Positions 1-10,194 of a stretch of 64,000 nucleotides of DNA are shown here, piece by piece. Positions within the stretch are counted from its first letter, which is position 1, and each line of letters begins with the position of its first letter. A model generated the notes under the pieces. The model saw nothing but the letters and a program-made list of their open reading frames with translations, ran no database searches and had not been told where the DNA came from. Source of the stretch: Nymphaea colorata (lineage: Eukaryota > Streptophyta > Magnoliopsida > Nymphaeales > Nymphaeaceae); contig NC_045142.1 in assembly GCF_008831285.2 (NCBI RefSeq), positions 18,603,354 to 18,667,353 on the forward strand, in the 5' to 3' direction. The translations under genes and the position numbers were made by a program.

Positions 1-1215
1 GAGAACAGTCTTTTCCCTCGTACCAACGAATAAAGTGACTCTAAAAAAGCGGTGAGCAATGCCCAATCCAGCCTATTTTATTTAATGTTTTCCTGTATCA
101 ATAATCATTATTTGAGCATGCTAAATTTAATATTGAATGCATTAAGACACATGATAGAGATTTTATTACATGGGAGAAGGTCCTGCTTTGGAAGGATGAA
201 ATCTATGGGTATTTTGTTGGCTGTTATGACATGTAGGGAGGGAGCACCGATGTTCTTTTATAGGTTAAATTATGGTTTGAATGAAAGACATAAAGTTTAA
301 GTTACTAGATGCACGCAAGGGTGCAAAGGAAACACCCTTTTCTTGGTGATTTGTTTGATGTATGTTATTGTTAGTGAAATAGTACAATATCATATTATGA
401 TTGCTAATGGGGAAGTAAAATTACAAACCGTAATGCTCCAACATGGTGTTAGGCACATATTAAGTGTCTAATTTATTAATGATGCGCCTAAAGATGCATT
501 TGAGAAGGTTCACGCTTAATGACCTCTTAATTTTGGAAAAAAATTGAAGCAATGTTCTACAGGCCAATTCAAATTATCACACATGCTCGAGTCGATAACC
601 GATGCCTCAATAGTCATATTTCTTAAATAAAATTTAGAGCGAAATAAATAGAAAACTTATTGCTTTGAATTGTTGCAGATACACTGGACACGTCGAGTAG
701 ACTTTGAGCGACATGATTTGAAGCTCGAGGCGATTTTGGGTGTTTGTGGCTACGCACAATGGCGGCATTTTAGGCAAATCTTTGCTTGGGGCCAAATGTA
801 GAGTGTGTACTTTTTAGGATCCTTGAATCTTATGATTGTGTTTTGTTACATGATGTGTGATATAATGTGTTTGTTGCCACATGAATGTATGCATATCATT
901 GAATGATTATGAGATTGGTTGAACGTTTTTAAATTATTACGTGATAGCATGTGCATGATAGAAATTATAACTGTTTAGGGTAGATTAGGTAAGATATCGA
1001 GTCGAGTATTTCATTAACCTTGATTGCTCATTAGTGAGCATCCTAACATGATATTTTCATATGACTATGAGACAATCAGGGATTGATACTGCTCACTGTG
1101 GTTCAACTAAGTTTTTGTATGATGTAACTGTTATGTTTGAATAATGCGAATGCTATAAGATTTTCGTTTAGATTGCTATTGGGCAGTGATGTAATTGGAT
1201 AAATTTGAAGTGTAG
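1..1215. other. Unassigned AT-rich DNA
   Basis: No gene, terminal repeat or conserved domain could be recognised on either strand. Reading frames are short and broken. The stretch ends where similarity to the right end of the pararetrovirus begins, so it is taken as host flank on the left side of that insertion. Confidence 0.5.
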
Positions 1216-1216
1216 A

Positions 1217-1573
1217 CTTCAAGCAGAAATAGCAGAGTTTTTTGCCAAGAAAAGAGCTAGATACATACATATTATTTTTGAAGAACTACTACAACAATTC
1301 CAAGAAAAGAAATTTTGGATTTATAATTCCGATAATTATCAGATAGTATATTCACAATCTACTCAGTACAAAGATGAAAGTCATGAGTTATCAAATTGGC
1401 TTGAATCTCTGGCCAAACCAGATAAAGATGCTAGAACCAGAGCAATTAAAAGTCAGATATTGACAACAGAAAGTCTGAAGAAATATTGTCAAATGATGAA
1501 ACATATTTCAGAACATGAATGTGGAGAATGCTTGAAAGAACCAGAGATTTCTTGTGATGTAAGACTGGAATAG
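1217..1573 (+). pseudogene. C-terminal fragment of the TAV-like protein (left copy)
   Basis: About 119 codons are colinear with the last part of the frame at 8169-8657, with scattered substitutions. The first few codons of the open frame, before about 1217, are host flank, so this is a truncated copy created by the terminal redundancy and not a separate gene. The end is Cys-rich (CGECLKEP) in both copies. Function would be that of the full-length right copy. Confidence 0.75.
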
Positions 1574-1578
1574 ATTCC

Positions 1579-1705
1579 CAACAAGATAAAAAGGAGATTC
1601 TCGACAAGATAAAATAGAGATTTCAGACAAGATAAAAAGGAGATTCCAGACAAAATAAAAAGGAAATTCTCAAATCAACTAAGAAGAAAAAGGAGATTCT
1701 GGAGA
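1579..1705 (+). repeat. Short tandem repeats upstream of the viral TATA box
   Basis: About five degenerate copies of a roughly 23-bp unit built around ACAAGATAAAAAGGAGATTC lie between the TAV-like stop and the TATA box. The right terminal copy has the same array, shortened. Position suggests promoter enhancer repeats, but this is inference. Confidence 0.65.
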
Positions 1706-1709
1706 GATC

Positions 1710-1719
1710 TATATAAAGG
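1710..1719 (+). promoter_or_regulatory. TATA box of the pararetroviral promoter (left copy)
   Basis: TATATAAAGG follows the short repeats and lies about 170 bp before the primer site. It is conserved at 8770-8779 in the right copy. The expected pregenomic RNA start would be about 30 bp downstream. Confidence 0.75.
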
Positions 1720-1734
1720 ATAGAAAGCCACAAG

Positions 1735-1871
1735 CTGAGGGATAGGGGCTCCTTTTCTCCTCCTGCTATTCCGTTGCTCAACCCTATTGCTCGCCTCCGC
1801 TTCCTGAGGGATAGGGGCTCCTTTTCTCCTCCTGCTATTCCGTTGCTCAACCCTATTGCTCGCCTCTGCCT
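1735..1871 (+). repeat. 69-bp tandem duplication in the viral leader
   Basis: A segment starting CTGAGGGATAGGGGCTCC occurs twice in a row with a period of 69 bp. The right terminal copy has only one unit, so the duplication arose in, or was carried only by, the left copy. Confidence 0.85.
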
Positions 1872-1879
1872 CCCCAAAG

Positions 1880-1891
1880 TGGTATCAGAGC
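1880..1891 (+). other. Primer-binding site (initiator tRNA-Met type)
   Basis: TGGTATCAGAGC is the standard plant reverse-transcription primer site complementary to the 3' end of initiator tRNA-Met. It lies in the leader downstream of the TATA box, as expected for caulimovirids. Confidence 0.9.
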
Positions 1892-2077
1892 TCTAGGCTT
1901 TGATACTCTAGGCTAAACAAATATTGAGTGTTATTGTTGAGAGATGTATACTAGATAGTGCTATGGAGTCTGTTCCAGATGCACAAACAAGAATTGCCGA
2001 ATGTGGCATGAATATCCCCCACAATATAATCTCTCTAAGTTATGTTTGTTCAAGTCACGCACCTTTTATATTTATGG

Positions 2078-2083
2078 AATAAA
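2078..2083 (+). terminator. Polyadenylation signal AATAAA (left copy)
   Basis: AATAAA lies within the redundant segment downstream of the primer site and is conserved at 9082-9087. In a terminally redundant pregenomic RNA this signal is used at the 3' end. Confidence 0.6.
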
Positions 2084-2493
2084 TAACTGTTCTTCCTGAC
2101 CATCCTATTTTTCAATGTCTTAGAATTTGTTTTGTGTTGTTTGTGTTTATATTCCTTTACATGTTTAAACACTGAAGTATGATATACCTTTAATGGTAAG
2201 AAGAGAGATCTATTTATTTGACTTACACACAATAGGTACAAGTTGTTTCTCCTCCACAGTAGGTACAAGTTGTGAAGGATTGTCAAAAGACAAAGGCAAT
2301 GTAAGTACCTATTGCGGCAAAGGCCGGAAGGGGAAGATGCCATATGATGAGACAATCTGTAACAGAGGTGTATTGTGTAAAGGGAGAGTAATAAAAGAGC
2401 TTCAAACCAGGATAAAGTATATTATATTAGGTTTCTAAACTATGAAGGTTAGGAAAAACAAAACACACAACAACACGCACCAGATTGTAGAAA

Positions 2494-2883
2494 TTGAAAA
2501 TGGATAGGAAGGAAGAAGTTTTAATTGCAGCAAAATGTGAAAAAATGGTAAGATTAAACAAAGAAAATGATAGAAGTAAACAAAAACAGAAGAACATAAT
2601 AGAAGAAGGTGTGACATTGACATTATTAAATAAAGATTTAGAAGGAGAAGAAACACAATCTAAACAAAATATTAGACTCTTGGAACATCTAAGACAAATG
2701 ATAAAAGAAGAACTAGAAAATTCTCAAACGAAATTAAAGCAAACAATAAAGATTGTCCAACAAGACATTAATAATTTAAAAACATAAATAAAAGATCTAA
2801 ACTCCGAAATAAGCAAGATAAGAACAAAAGTCTATGAAATTAAAATAGATTTAAAAAATCTAAAAGAACAAACACAAACATAA
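2494..2883 (+). pseudogene. Coiled-coil protein of the pararetrovirus
   Basis: An open frame of 97 codons starting MKMDRKEEV continues in frame past one stop (near 2787) to about 2883. The protein is rich in Lys, Glu, Gln and Leu with heptad-like hydrophobic spacing, typical of a coiled coil. Caulimovirids commonly have a small coiled-coil protein (virion-associated type) before or after the coat protein, so that is the likely role. No catalytic motif is present. The assignment rests on composition and position only. Confidence 0.5.
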
Positions 2884-2889
2884 TTAAGT

Positions 2890-4060
2890 ATGATAAAGAT
2901 CAAATGAGGTAGAAATCTTAGGAATAAATAAAATAGATGATTTACAAGATGAAAGTGACAATGATTCAGTAACGTATACAGATTTAATAAGCAACATACA
3001 CGAAGTTAACATGAATACAATACCTAAAGAAGATGTAAAAGTAAAAGAAGAACTAGGGAGTTCGAGACCGTGTAAACCAACATTCAGAATCACTGAATGG
3101 AGTTATTATCATGGAAACCTTGAAAGAAACAAAAAGTTGTGGGAAGCAAGTTAAAAAGAAGTATTTAGGATAATAGCCCATGAACAAGGAATATTAAACC
3201 AAGATGGAGCAATTAATATAATGAAAATAATTGAAATATGGCAAACAAAAATGTTAAAACATATAACAAAAGCCAAGATAGACATTAAAAACACAACAAA
3301 CTATATTGAAAACTCATTTGTTGATAATGTAGAATTATGGTTTGAAGAGATCGAACCAAATTTAAAAAATACCTTACAAAAACAAACAGAGGATGATGGA
3401 ATTACACTACTACAACCCATAAAGCAATAAAAAAAGAATTCTTATAACAAAAATAGATAAAATAAATGCCAAAAAACAACAAGAATTAGCAAAAAAAAGC
3501 ACTCTTACAAATAACCTTTTATGATATGTGTTACTTAGATGACTATATACAAACTTTCAATAAAAACTACTATAAAGCAAAACTGAAAAAAGAAGAAAGG
3601 GAAGCTGCATTAGAAATATTCTATAGCAGATTACCAAGGACTATTTTAGATAAAATTGTTTAGGCATTTAAAAACAGTTCACCCGAAGAAAGTTTAGGAT
3701 CCAGGATAGAATATTTAAGAACATGGTACAAAGAACAATGCAGAAAATATATAGAAAAGAAGAAATTCAAACAATATATAAACTCATAGAAGTGTTGTGT
3801 GGACTATGAAATCCCAACTTTTCGATGTACCAAACATAAAAAGAAATAAAAAATATAAGGAGTATATTAAATTGTGAAGAAAATATAAATATTATAAAAT
3901 AAAGTTTAAGAAAAACCAAAAACATAAACAATATATAAGACAATACCCAAAAAAGAGTAAACCATGCAAATGTTATAATTGTAGAAAGTGAACATAAGCT
4001 AAAGAATGTAGGACAACTAGAAACCCAAAAACAATAAATCTCTTAGAAAAAGAATATGTA
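2890..4060 (+). pseudogene. Coat protein region with an eroded zinc knuckle
   Basis: Broken frames encode an acidic N-terminal stretch, a central region including LPRTILDKIV (about 3630-3660), a Lys-rich stretch and then CKCYNC (3965-3982). CxCxxC followed by a basic tract and a later Cys is the start of the CCHC knuckle that ends caulimovirid coat proteins. The His end of the knuckle is destroyed by stops and small indels. The coat protein would package the viral DNA. It precedes the movement protein, unlike the more usual order. Several internal stops show it is not functional. Confidence 0.65.
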
Positions 4061-4199
4061 TGAATAGAACAATTAGAAAGCCTAGGGATAGATATATCAG
4101 AAAATGAAACAATATATGAATCTTAGACAGAAACAAGCTCAAGTGATAACATGGAAGAGACAGTGAAATACCAAATACATACATCTGTAGAAGAATGAT

Positions 4200-4930
4200 A
4201 GATAAAATACTAGAAAAACTTGAAGAAATAACATATCATGAAGGACAGAAAATTATACAAATCAAAGATTAATTTTTGATGAAAAACTTTTTGACAAAAT
4301 AAAGAACAAGGACATTGACATCTGCACAGAAAAAATCTTTAACATACCTAAACTAAGTAAAATTCTTATATTAAAAAATATGCTAAAAAAGGAATTAAAA
4401 AAAAAACTATGTATATAATAGTAGAGAACATGTAATAGATATTATGCAAGCAAAGGGAACAACTAAAGTACCCCTGATAAGCAAAGAAGGTGTAAAAGAA
4501 GAACTTAAACATATAAAACATAAAGAACCTATGAAATATATATAACTTGGAGGAATTGAAATATTCATAAAAGTCTGTTTTAAAGAAGGAATAAATACAC
4601 CATTAGAATTATATTTAGCTGATGACAAAATAATATACCCGCAAGATAAAGCAATTATATCCAAATTGAAAGGAAATTTAATTTATCAAAAGGTAAAATT
4701 CATAATAAAACCAAACTACTATCTCATTAACAGATGAAAATATAAACAAAAGTTTAGTATTATATTGGAAATTATCAGGAATTGAACTAGAAAAAGGTAA
4801 TAAAGTCATCACAGTTAAAGCAAAAAGTATATATGTTATAACCAATAAACACAAAATTTCAGCAAAAAGAAAAGACAGTGATAGCATAACTATAGAAGAT
4901 TCTTTCCAAAATTTAATCAAAGTTATTGAA
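4200..4930 (+). pseudogene. Movement protein (30K superfamily) region
   Basis: Between about 4440 and 4740 the broken plus-strand frame shows a run with GGIEIFIKVCFKEGINTPLE, followed by an acidic segment (LADDKII) and KGNLIYQK. This pattern (hydrophobic beta strand, Gly-x-x-Thr/Ser-Pro, later Asp, then GNL) fits the core of 30K-type movement proteins of caulimovirids, which line plasmodesmata for cell-to-cell spread. Stops at several positions and frame changes break it. The boundaries are approximate because the start and end are not marked by clear codons. Confidence 0.65.
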
Positions 4931-4989
4931 GGAAAAGAAGGATATTACTTGGGAAATAACGAGAACAAAGAACTCAAAATCATTGAAAA

Positions 4990-5425
4990 AAGATTAAGTA
5001 TATGTGACCCAATAGGAGAGCCATCAATCAGAAAAACCAATCAACAATTTAAGATACAAGGCCTAATAGATGGATAAATCCAAGAAATACTAATTGACAC
5101 AGGATCTCAGGAAAATTATATTACACTAGATTTAGTAAAATTAAACCACTTACCAAGTAGCCATATGTACAAAGACATACAAGGAAACATTATAGATAGT
5201 CTTGGATTGGTGAGTAAGTTAGTAACCTTAGGACAACAAGATATAAGAATAACTTTTGAGATACAAAGACAAAGAAGTAATAACAAAACACAAGTTATAT
5301 TTGGAGCAAAATGGCTAAATAAAATGGAAGATTACAACATAACTAAGGAATTAGTGAAAATAGAAACACAAAACAAACAATTTATAGATAAGTTAACACT
5401 ACTAGTTATAGATAGATACAGCTAG
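4990..5425 (+). pseudogene. First retropepsin-like aspartic protease domain
   Basis: The frame reads LIDTGSQENYI at about 5090-5122, a DTGS active-site motif flanked by hydrophobic residues, and later VIFGAKWLNKM (about 5298-5330), matching the hydrophobic-hydrophobic-Gly-x-x-W/F second signature of retropepsins. An in-frame stop (near 5076) lies just upstream. It sits between the movement protein and the canonical protease at 5585, so there are two such domains in tandem. It may be a C-terminal part of the movement protein polyprotein or a duplicated protease. Not functional here. Confidence 0.6.
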
Positions 5426-5499
5426 ACTTGTTTATAGAAGAAAACTCTTACGATATAAATAGGGAAGTAGACGAATGCTATGATGAATACAACACAGAT

Positions 5500-5880
5500 T
5501 AAAATAGAAAAAGAAAAATTTATATATATTTTAATTAAGATAATAATAGAAGGATACCAAAATAGATACTACACTTCTTTTATAGACATTGGTGCATAGA
5601 TAAATCTCTGTAGAGAAAATTGGCTACCTAAGGAAAAATGGGAAAAAACAAAATTATTAATAGGTAACATATTAGAACAAAAATCTAGAAACATAAAAAT
5701 CCAAATATGGGATAACAAACTAGTAATAGGAGAAATATATGCCTATAATGGATTACAAGCCAAAAACATGATATTAGGACAATAATTTCTTAACAGATAC
5801 TTACCATTAACCCTAACAAACAAATATTTAACGCTAACAACACCCTGCAAACACAAGGTACCAGCATTAATATTCAAAAA
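5500..5880 (+). pseudogene. Second (canonical) aspartic protease domain
   Basis: The frame shows FIDIGA at about 5579-5596, the position of the D-T-G active site with Thr replaced by Ile, followed directly by a stop. Downstream it has ENWLPKEKWE and MILGQ then FLNRYLP (about 5769-5806), the usual second half of the caulimovirid protease. It is adjacent to reverse transcriptase, the standard position. It would process the polyprotein. The D-T-G change and in-frame stops make it inactive. Confidence 0.7.
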
Positions 5881-5881
5881 T

Positions 5882-6880
5882 ATGATAAAACAAGACACAC
5901 CATGGATTAAAGGGGACAATCATGTAACTCAGTGGCTTGAAAGAAAACAAGTTAACATAATAAGATATGAAATATTCGAGATAAATCAGTTAAGATTAAT
6001 AGAAAAAGAACTAGAAGAGTTATCCTCAGAAAATTCACTAAAATTCTGGGAAAAACATAAAACATATGTAAAAATATAATTAACAAATGAAGACAAAATT
6101 GTACAACAAGCACCATTGAAATATGTTACAGATGATCTAAAAGAATTCGAAATGCATATAACCGAGCTCTTAAAAGAAGGATATATACACAAATCAGAAT
6201 GAAAACATAGTAGTCCAACAATTATTGTTAATAAACACAATGAAGAAAAAAAGAGGAACAACAAGAATGGTAATAGATTATAGAAACTTAAATGCAAAAA
6301 CCAAAACATATAACTACCCAATACCCAACAAAATCTTAAAACTAAAACAAATTTCAGGGTATAATTATTTTAGTAAATTTGATTGCAAGAGCGGTTTTTA
6401 CCATTTGAAACTAGATGATGACAGTAAAAAGTTAATAGCATTCACCGTATCCAATGGATTTTATGAATGGAATGTGTTACAATTTTGATATAAAAATGTC
6501 CCACGAGATATCAAGCCTTTATGGATAAACAATTCAGCAGTTTAAGGAACTGTGTAATCTATATAGATGATATACTATTGTACAGTCACACTTTAGAAAA
6601 ACATCATAAGCTTTTATTAGATTTTATTACATATGTAAAGAAAGCAGGAATATCCTTAAGTAAAAAGAAAGCATGTTTATGTAAAAATCAGATAGAATTT
6701 TTAGGAATCGAGATAGACAAAGCAGGAATAAAAATGCAAAATCACATCATTTCTAAAATAGGAATCTATGAATATTTGGATACTAAATAGAAACTTCAAG
6801 CATTCTTAGGATTAGTAAATCAAGTAAGAGAATATACACCAAATTTAGTAGAATACTATCTACCATTACAACAAAAACTT
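5882..6880 (+). pseudogene. Reverse transcriptase of the pararetrovirus
   Basis: Conserved blocks appear in order: RMVIDYRNLNAKT (about 6270), SKFDCKSGFYHLKLDDD (about 6371-6420), FYEWNVLQF (about 6455-6485), a broken NVPR block, and the catalytic YIDD at 6560-6571 in VIYIDDILLYSHT, then FLGIEID and LQAFLGLVNQVREY. These are the motifs of caulimovirid RNA-dependent DNA polymerase. A stop replaces a residue after VLQF and a single-base shift follows, and another stop lies at about 6788. The catalytic Asp pair is still encoded, but the frame is not continuous. Confidence 0.9.
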
Positions 6881-6890
6881 AAGAAAAATA

Positions 6891-7385
6891 GTGAATATAA
6901 TTGGAATGATAAAGATAAAAAAAATTATACAAAAAATACAAACCCTTTGTAAAAACTTTCCAAAATTAGAATTTCCTGATGAAACAAAAGAATTCATATG
7001 GATAATCGAGATAGATGCATCAGACAAAAGCTACATATTAGTACTAAAATATAGATATCACAACTCTAAATCAGAGTACTTATGCAGATATCATTCAGGA
7101 AGCTTCAAAGATAATGAAATTAAATGGGAAATAAATAGGAAAGAATTAAAAACATTATATTATGCATTGTTACATTTTGAAATTTATGTTGTGTTTATAC
7201 ATTTCATAGCTAGAACAGACAATACAAAAGTAAAATTTTGGCTTTCAGCAAAACTAGATGATTCGATTGTAGAAAAAGAAATCCGACGTTTGGTCAATGA
7301 TATCAGATTATTTGATTATGATATTGAGTTATTAACAACCGAAAAAAATGGTCTAGCAGATTTGCTATCAAGAAGACCCATATGA
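6891..7385 (+). pseudogene. RNase H domain of the pararetrovirus
   Basis: An open frame of 164 codons carries the RNase H signatures: IDASDKSY (first catalytic Asp at 7014-7016), CRYHSGSFKDNE followed by a Glu in NRKELKTLYYALL, FIARTDNT, and NGLADLLSRRP at the end. This domain degrades RNA in the RNA-DNA hybrid and always follows reverse transcriptase in this family. It is the longest uninterrupted viral frame left, but upstream breaks separate it from reverse transcriptase. Confidence 0.88.
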
Positions 7386-7490
7386 GAAGAGAAAGATACA
7401 TAGAAAAACAAGATACTACTGAGCACACACCTACTTTGTTAGGGACGTATGTGCCAAGTCTCATGGTCACAGGATTTTTGACAAAAACTT

Positions 7491-7930
7491 TTGTTGCAGG
7501 AAGTTCGTGAAGAAATAGTAACACTCAAACTACAGTTACTAGAAACAACGTCGAAAGTAGCAGCTCTGGAAGAAGAAGTGAAAACAAAAAAAGCCAAGCT
7601 ACAAGAAGAGGGCATAGCTAAAATAAAAAAAGAACAAGGACAGAAAGAAAAAGCCAATCCTCAAAAAGAAGGCAAGGAAAAAAGGAGAAAAAGACATGGT
7701 ACAAAAAGAAGTCGTACAAAAAAAAGCACAATTCTTCAAAAATCTAAATTTAAATGAAAAGTTTACCCCAACAATAAAAAAACCTGCACCAATACAGTTT
7801 ATCCCTCCACATACAGTTTATCCCTCCACAGATACAGATCTATACAGAGACAGTCTAACTACACAAAAAATCCAACCAAATTTACACCATAACCAATAGC
7901 TAAAGCAACCACCAATAGCCAAAGTCACCC
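7491..7930 (+). pseudogene. Lys/Glu-rich coiled-coil segment upstream of the TAV-like protein
   Basis: Overlapping frames (7491-7757 and 7696-7899) encode a strongly charged helix (VTLKLQLLETTSKVAALEEE) followed by a basic Lys/Arg tract and a Pro-rich tail. Together they look like the N-terminal half of the last viral protein, now split by frameshifts. Between it and RNase H lies a gap of about 100 bases. No enzymatic motif. Confidence 0.4.
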
Positions 7931-7941
7931 ATTTCTTAAAT

Positions 7942-8657
7942 ATGAACCCAAGACAAAAAGACACCGAGCCTACTTATGGATATTCAACTATATCCCTCCA
8001 AAGCTTTAACAAGTTATATGGATACCCAAAAACCAATTCAAAATTAATCCAAACAACCTACAATTATGGATTGTTACACACTGTCTACATGATAGATGCC
8101 ACAAAATTAGAGGAATATGAGAGATATATAAGTATGCCAGACGATTCATCCGGATAACCAAAGTAGACTTGATATATGTGAGATTCTATTCAGCTATGGC
8201 AGCAGTTACCAGAGACAAGATATACCCACCAGTCCACTATATTAAAATTGGATTAGCTAAAGGAATGATACCAACAGAGCCACAGGAAGAAGCAGAGATA
8301 CTCCAAGCAGAAATAGCGAAGTTTTTTGGCAAAAAAAGAGCTAGATACATACATATTATTTTTGAAGAACTATTACAACAATTCCAAGAAAAGAAATTGT
8401 GGATTTATAATTTTGATGATTATCAGATAGTATATTCACAATCTACTCAGTACAAAGATGAGCGTCATGAGTTATCAAATTGGCTTGAATATTTGGCCAA
8501 ACCAGATAAACTTACCAGAACCAGAGCAATTAAAAGCCAGATAATGACAACAGAAAGTCTAAAGAAATATTATCAAATGCTGAAACATATTCCAGAACAT
8601 AAATGTGGAGAATGCTTGAAAGAGCCAAAGATTTCTTATGATGTAAGACTGGAATAG
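7942..8657 (+). pseudogene. TAV-like (inclusion body/transactivator) protein, right copy
   Basis: Two adjacent frames (7942-8157 and 8169-8657) separated by stops near 8157-8175 encode a segment with IYVRFYSAMAA and IYPPVHYIKIGLAKG, then a basic region, an acidic/Gln-rich helix and a Cys-containing end (CGECLKEP). Caulimovirids with this layout end with a translation transactivator/inclusion-body protein, which allows reinitiation on the polycistronic pregenomic RNA. Identification rests mainly on position and a faint resemblance in the FYSA block, so it is tentative. The last 119 codons are duplicated at 1217-1573. Confidence 0.5.
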
Positions 8658-8769
8658 ATTCCCAACAAGATAAAAAGGAGATTCCTGACAGATAAAATAG
8701 AGATTTCAGACAAGATAAAAAGGAGATTCTCAAATCAACTAAGAAGAAAAAGGAGATTCTACAGAGATC

Positions 8770-8779
8770 TATATAAAGG
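8770..8779 (+). promoter_or_regulatory. TATA box of the pararetroviral promoter (right copy)
   Basis: TATATAAAGG in the same context as the left copy. It would drive transcription outward into host DNA at 9164 onward if active. Confidence 0.65.
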
Positions 8780-8876
8780 ATAGAAAGCCACAAGCTGAGG
8801 GATAGGGGCTCCTTCTCACCTCCTGCTATTCCGCTGCTCAACCCTGCTGCTCGTCTCCACCTCCACCTCCCCAAAG

Positions 8877-8888
8877 TGGTATCAAAGT
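8877..8888 (+). other. Decayed primer-binding site (right copy)
   Basis: TGGTATCAAAGT corresponds to the intact TGGTATCAGAGC at 1880, with two changes. Confidence 0.8.
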
Positions 8889-9081
8889 TTTAGACTTTGA
8901 TACTCTAGGCTAGACACATATTGAGTGTTATAAGATATTGTTGAGACATATATACTAGATAGTGCTATGGAGTCTGTTCTAGATGCACAAACAAGAATTG
9001 CCGAATGTGGCATGGATATCCCCCACAATATAATCTTTGTAAGTTATGTTTGTTCAAGTCATGCACCTTTTACATTTATGG

Positions 9082-9087
9082 AATAAA
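9082..9087 (+). terminator. Polyadenylation signal AATAAA (right copy)
   Basis: Conserved counterpart of 2078-2083, about 80 bp before the right end of the insertion. Confidence 0.55.
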
Positions 9088-9163
9088 TAACTGTTCTTCC
9101 TGACCATCCTATTTTTCAATGTCTTAGAATATGTTTTGTGTTGTTTGTATTTATATTCCTTTA

Positions 9164-9617
9164 TCCAATTGTTATTTTGATATGCATAGCTCCTTTTTTA
9201 TTGTTGTGTCATTTCACCTCGACGTTTTACGTTTTAACAAAAAAAAATTATTTGGGGGTTCAAAAGGGTTAGGGTGCAACATTAAATATGATATTTGAAA
9301 TAATTTTTCAAATCTAACCTTAGTAAGGATAGGTTGATGCAAAATATATATTATGTTGATCATTTTTTAGGTTATAATAATGTTTTTATAATAAGCAAAA
9401 ATTAATAAAAATTCATAGCTCTTGTAGCATTAATATTTTGATAATAGAAGAATATCACCATTTTACATAAAAATAATTTGATTCAAAGCATGTTTTATAT
9501 CAAAATAGTTTTTATAAATATATTAAGATATTTGTATTTTATTCACAATAGTTTTTTAACAAAAAATCAAAGGGTCTGGGTTTTATCCCTGACCTAAGTG
9601 TTTGGTTTCGACCAATT

Positions 9618-9697
<80 letters not shown>

Positions 9698-10190
9698 CTT
9701 GTCGGCCAGCCATATGCTCAACCTTACTTGTAATCATAAAATGGGTTTTTCTTTTTGTGCCTCGATTTATGCGATCTTGTCATCTTATTTATTCTCTATT
9801 GTGTATAAAGGCATGAACTTTATAGTATTTATTCAATCTGTGAGCTATTTTTGTTTGAACTTCATACCTCTGTTGTAGGAGTTGAAGACAACAAAGAATC
9901 TTGTGATTTTTCATTGTTATGGATATAAAAATAAACATTTATTTTCATGACTTACTTTATTTCATATATTATTGGCTTTTCCTTTTCCATTTTGCTTAGT
10001 GGTTTTGATTGTTCGTAAATCACTTTACATTTTTTTGAACTTCTTTATTTTGTCGTCTCCATTATATTATGTTATTCTATATAAATCATGTTCTAAACTT
10101 ATTTGCTAAAGTTGTAGGTGGCCCGAAGCGGACATTATGCAACAAATTTGGGTTCTATTCGAATCCTTTTTGGTGGTGAAGATGTCAAAC
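9164..10190. other. Unassigned AT-rich host flank
   Basis: No coding region or element recognised, apart from the microsatellite at 9619-9694. Confidence 0.5.
9619..9694. repeat. Compound microsatellite (CT)n(AT)n
   Basis: About 24 bases of CT repeat run directly into about 52 bases of AT repeat. Confidence 0.95.
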
Positions 10191-10194
10191 GAAG

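Larger units (their letters stand above)
1216..2159 (+). repeat. Left terminal redundancy of the pararetrovirus
   Basis: Matches 8300-9163 in the same orientation. It contains the end of the TAV-like frame, short promoter-proximal repeats, a TATA box, a leader with primer site, and an AATAAA signal. Similarity starts near 1216 and stops near 2159, where the left copy continues into virus and the right copy into host DNA. The left copy carries one extra 69-bp tandem duplication. Confidence 0.88.
1216..9163 (+). mobile_element. Endogenous caulimovirid (plant pararetrovirus) genome, decayed
   Basis: A unit-length-plus pararetroviral genome integrated in the plant chromosome. The bases from 1216 to about 2159 recur at about 8300-9163 with similar sequence, so the insertion is terminally redundant by about 0.9 kb. 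The distance between the two primer sites (1880 and 8877) gives a genome of about 7.0 kb. Between them, in order, lie a coiled-coil protein, a coat-protein-like region with a CxCxxC knuckle, a 30K-type movement protein core, two retropepsin-like domains, reverse transcriptase (YIDD), RNase H and a TAV-like protein. Caulimovirids have no integrase, and none is seen. Many stops and frameshifts show an old, inactive copy. Coat protein before movement protein resembles cavemovirus/solendovirus order; I do not assign a genus. Confidence 0.9.
8300..9163 (+). repeat. Right terminal redundancy of the pararetrovirus
   Basis: Colinear with 1216-2159. It contains the TATA box at 8770-8779 and an AATAAA at 9082-9087. 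The primer site at 8877-8888 has decayed to TGGTATCAAAGT. The match ends near 9163, the probable right virus-host junction. Confidence 0.88.

Noticed and set aside
1623-1877. Minus-strand protein with a duplicated RRAIGLSNGIAGGEKEPLSL segment
   Set aside because: It is the antisense of the viral leader duplication. The repeat in the peptide just reflects the 69-bp DNA duplication. The right-copy frame at 8530-8874 is the same shadow.
1216-9163. LTR retrotransposon instead of pararetrovirus
   Set aside because: No integrase, no TG...CA ends, no target duplication seen, and the movement protein and coat-knuckle regions fit a caulimovirid. The end repeats start inside a coding frame, unlike LTRs.
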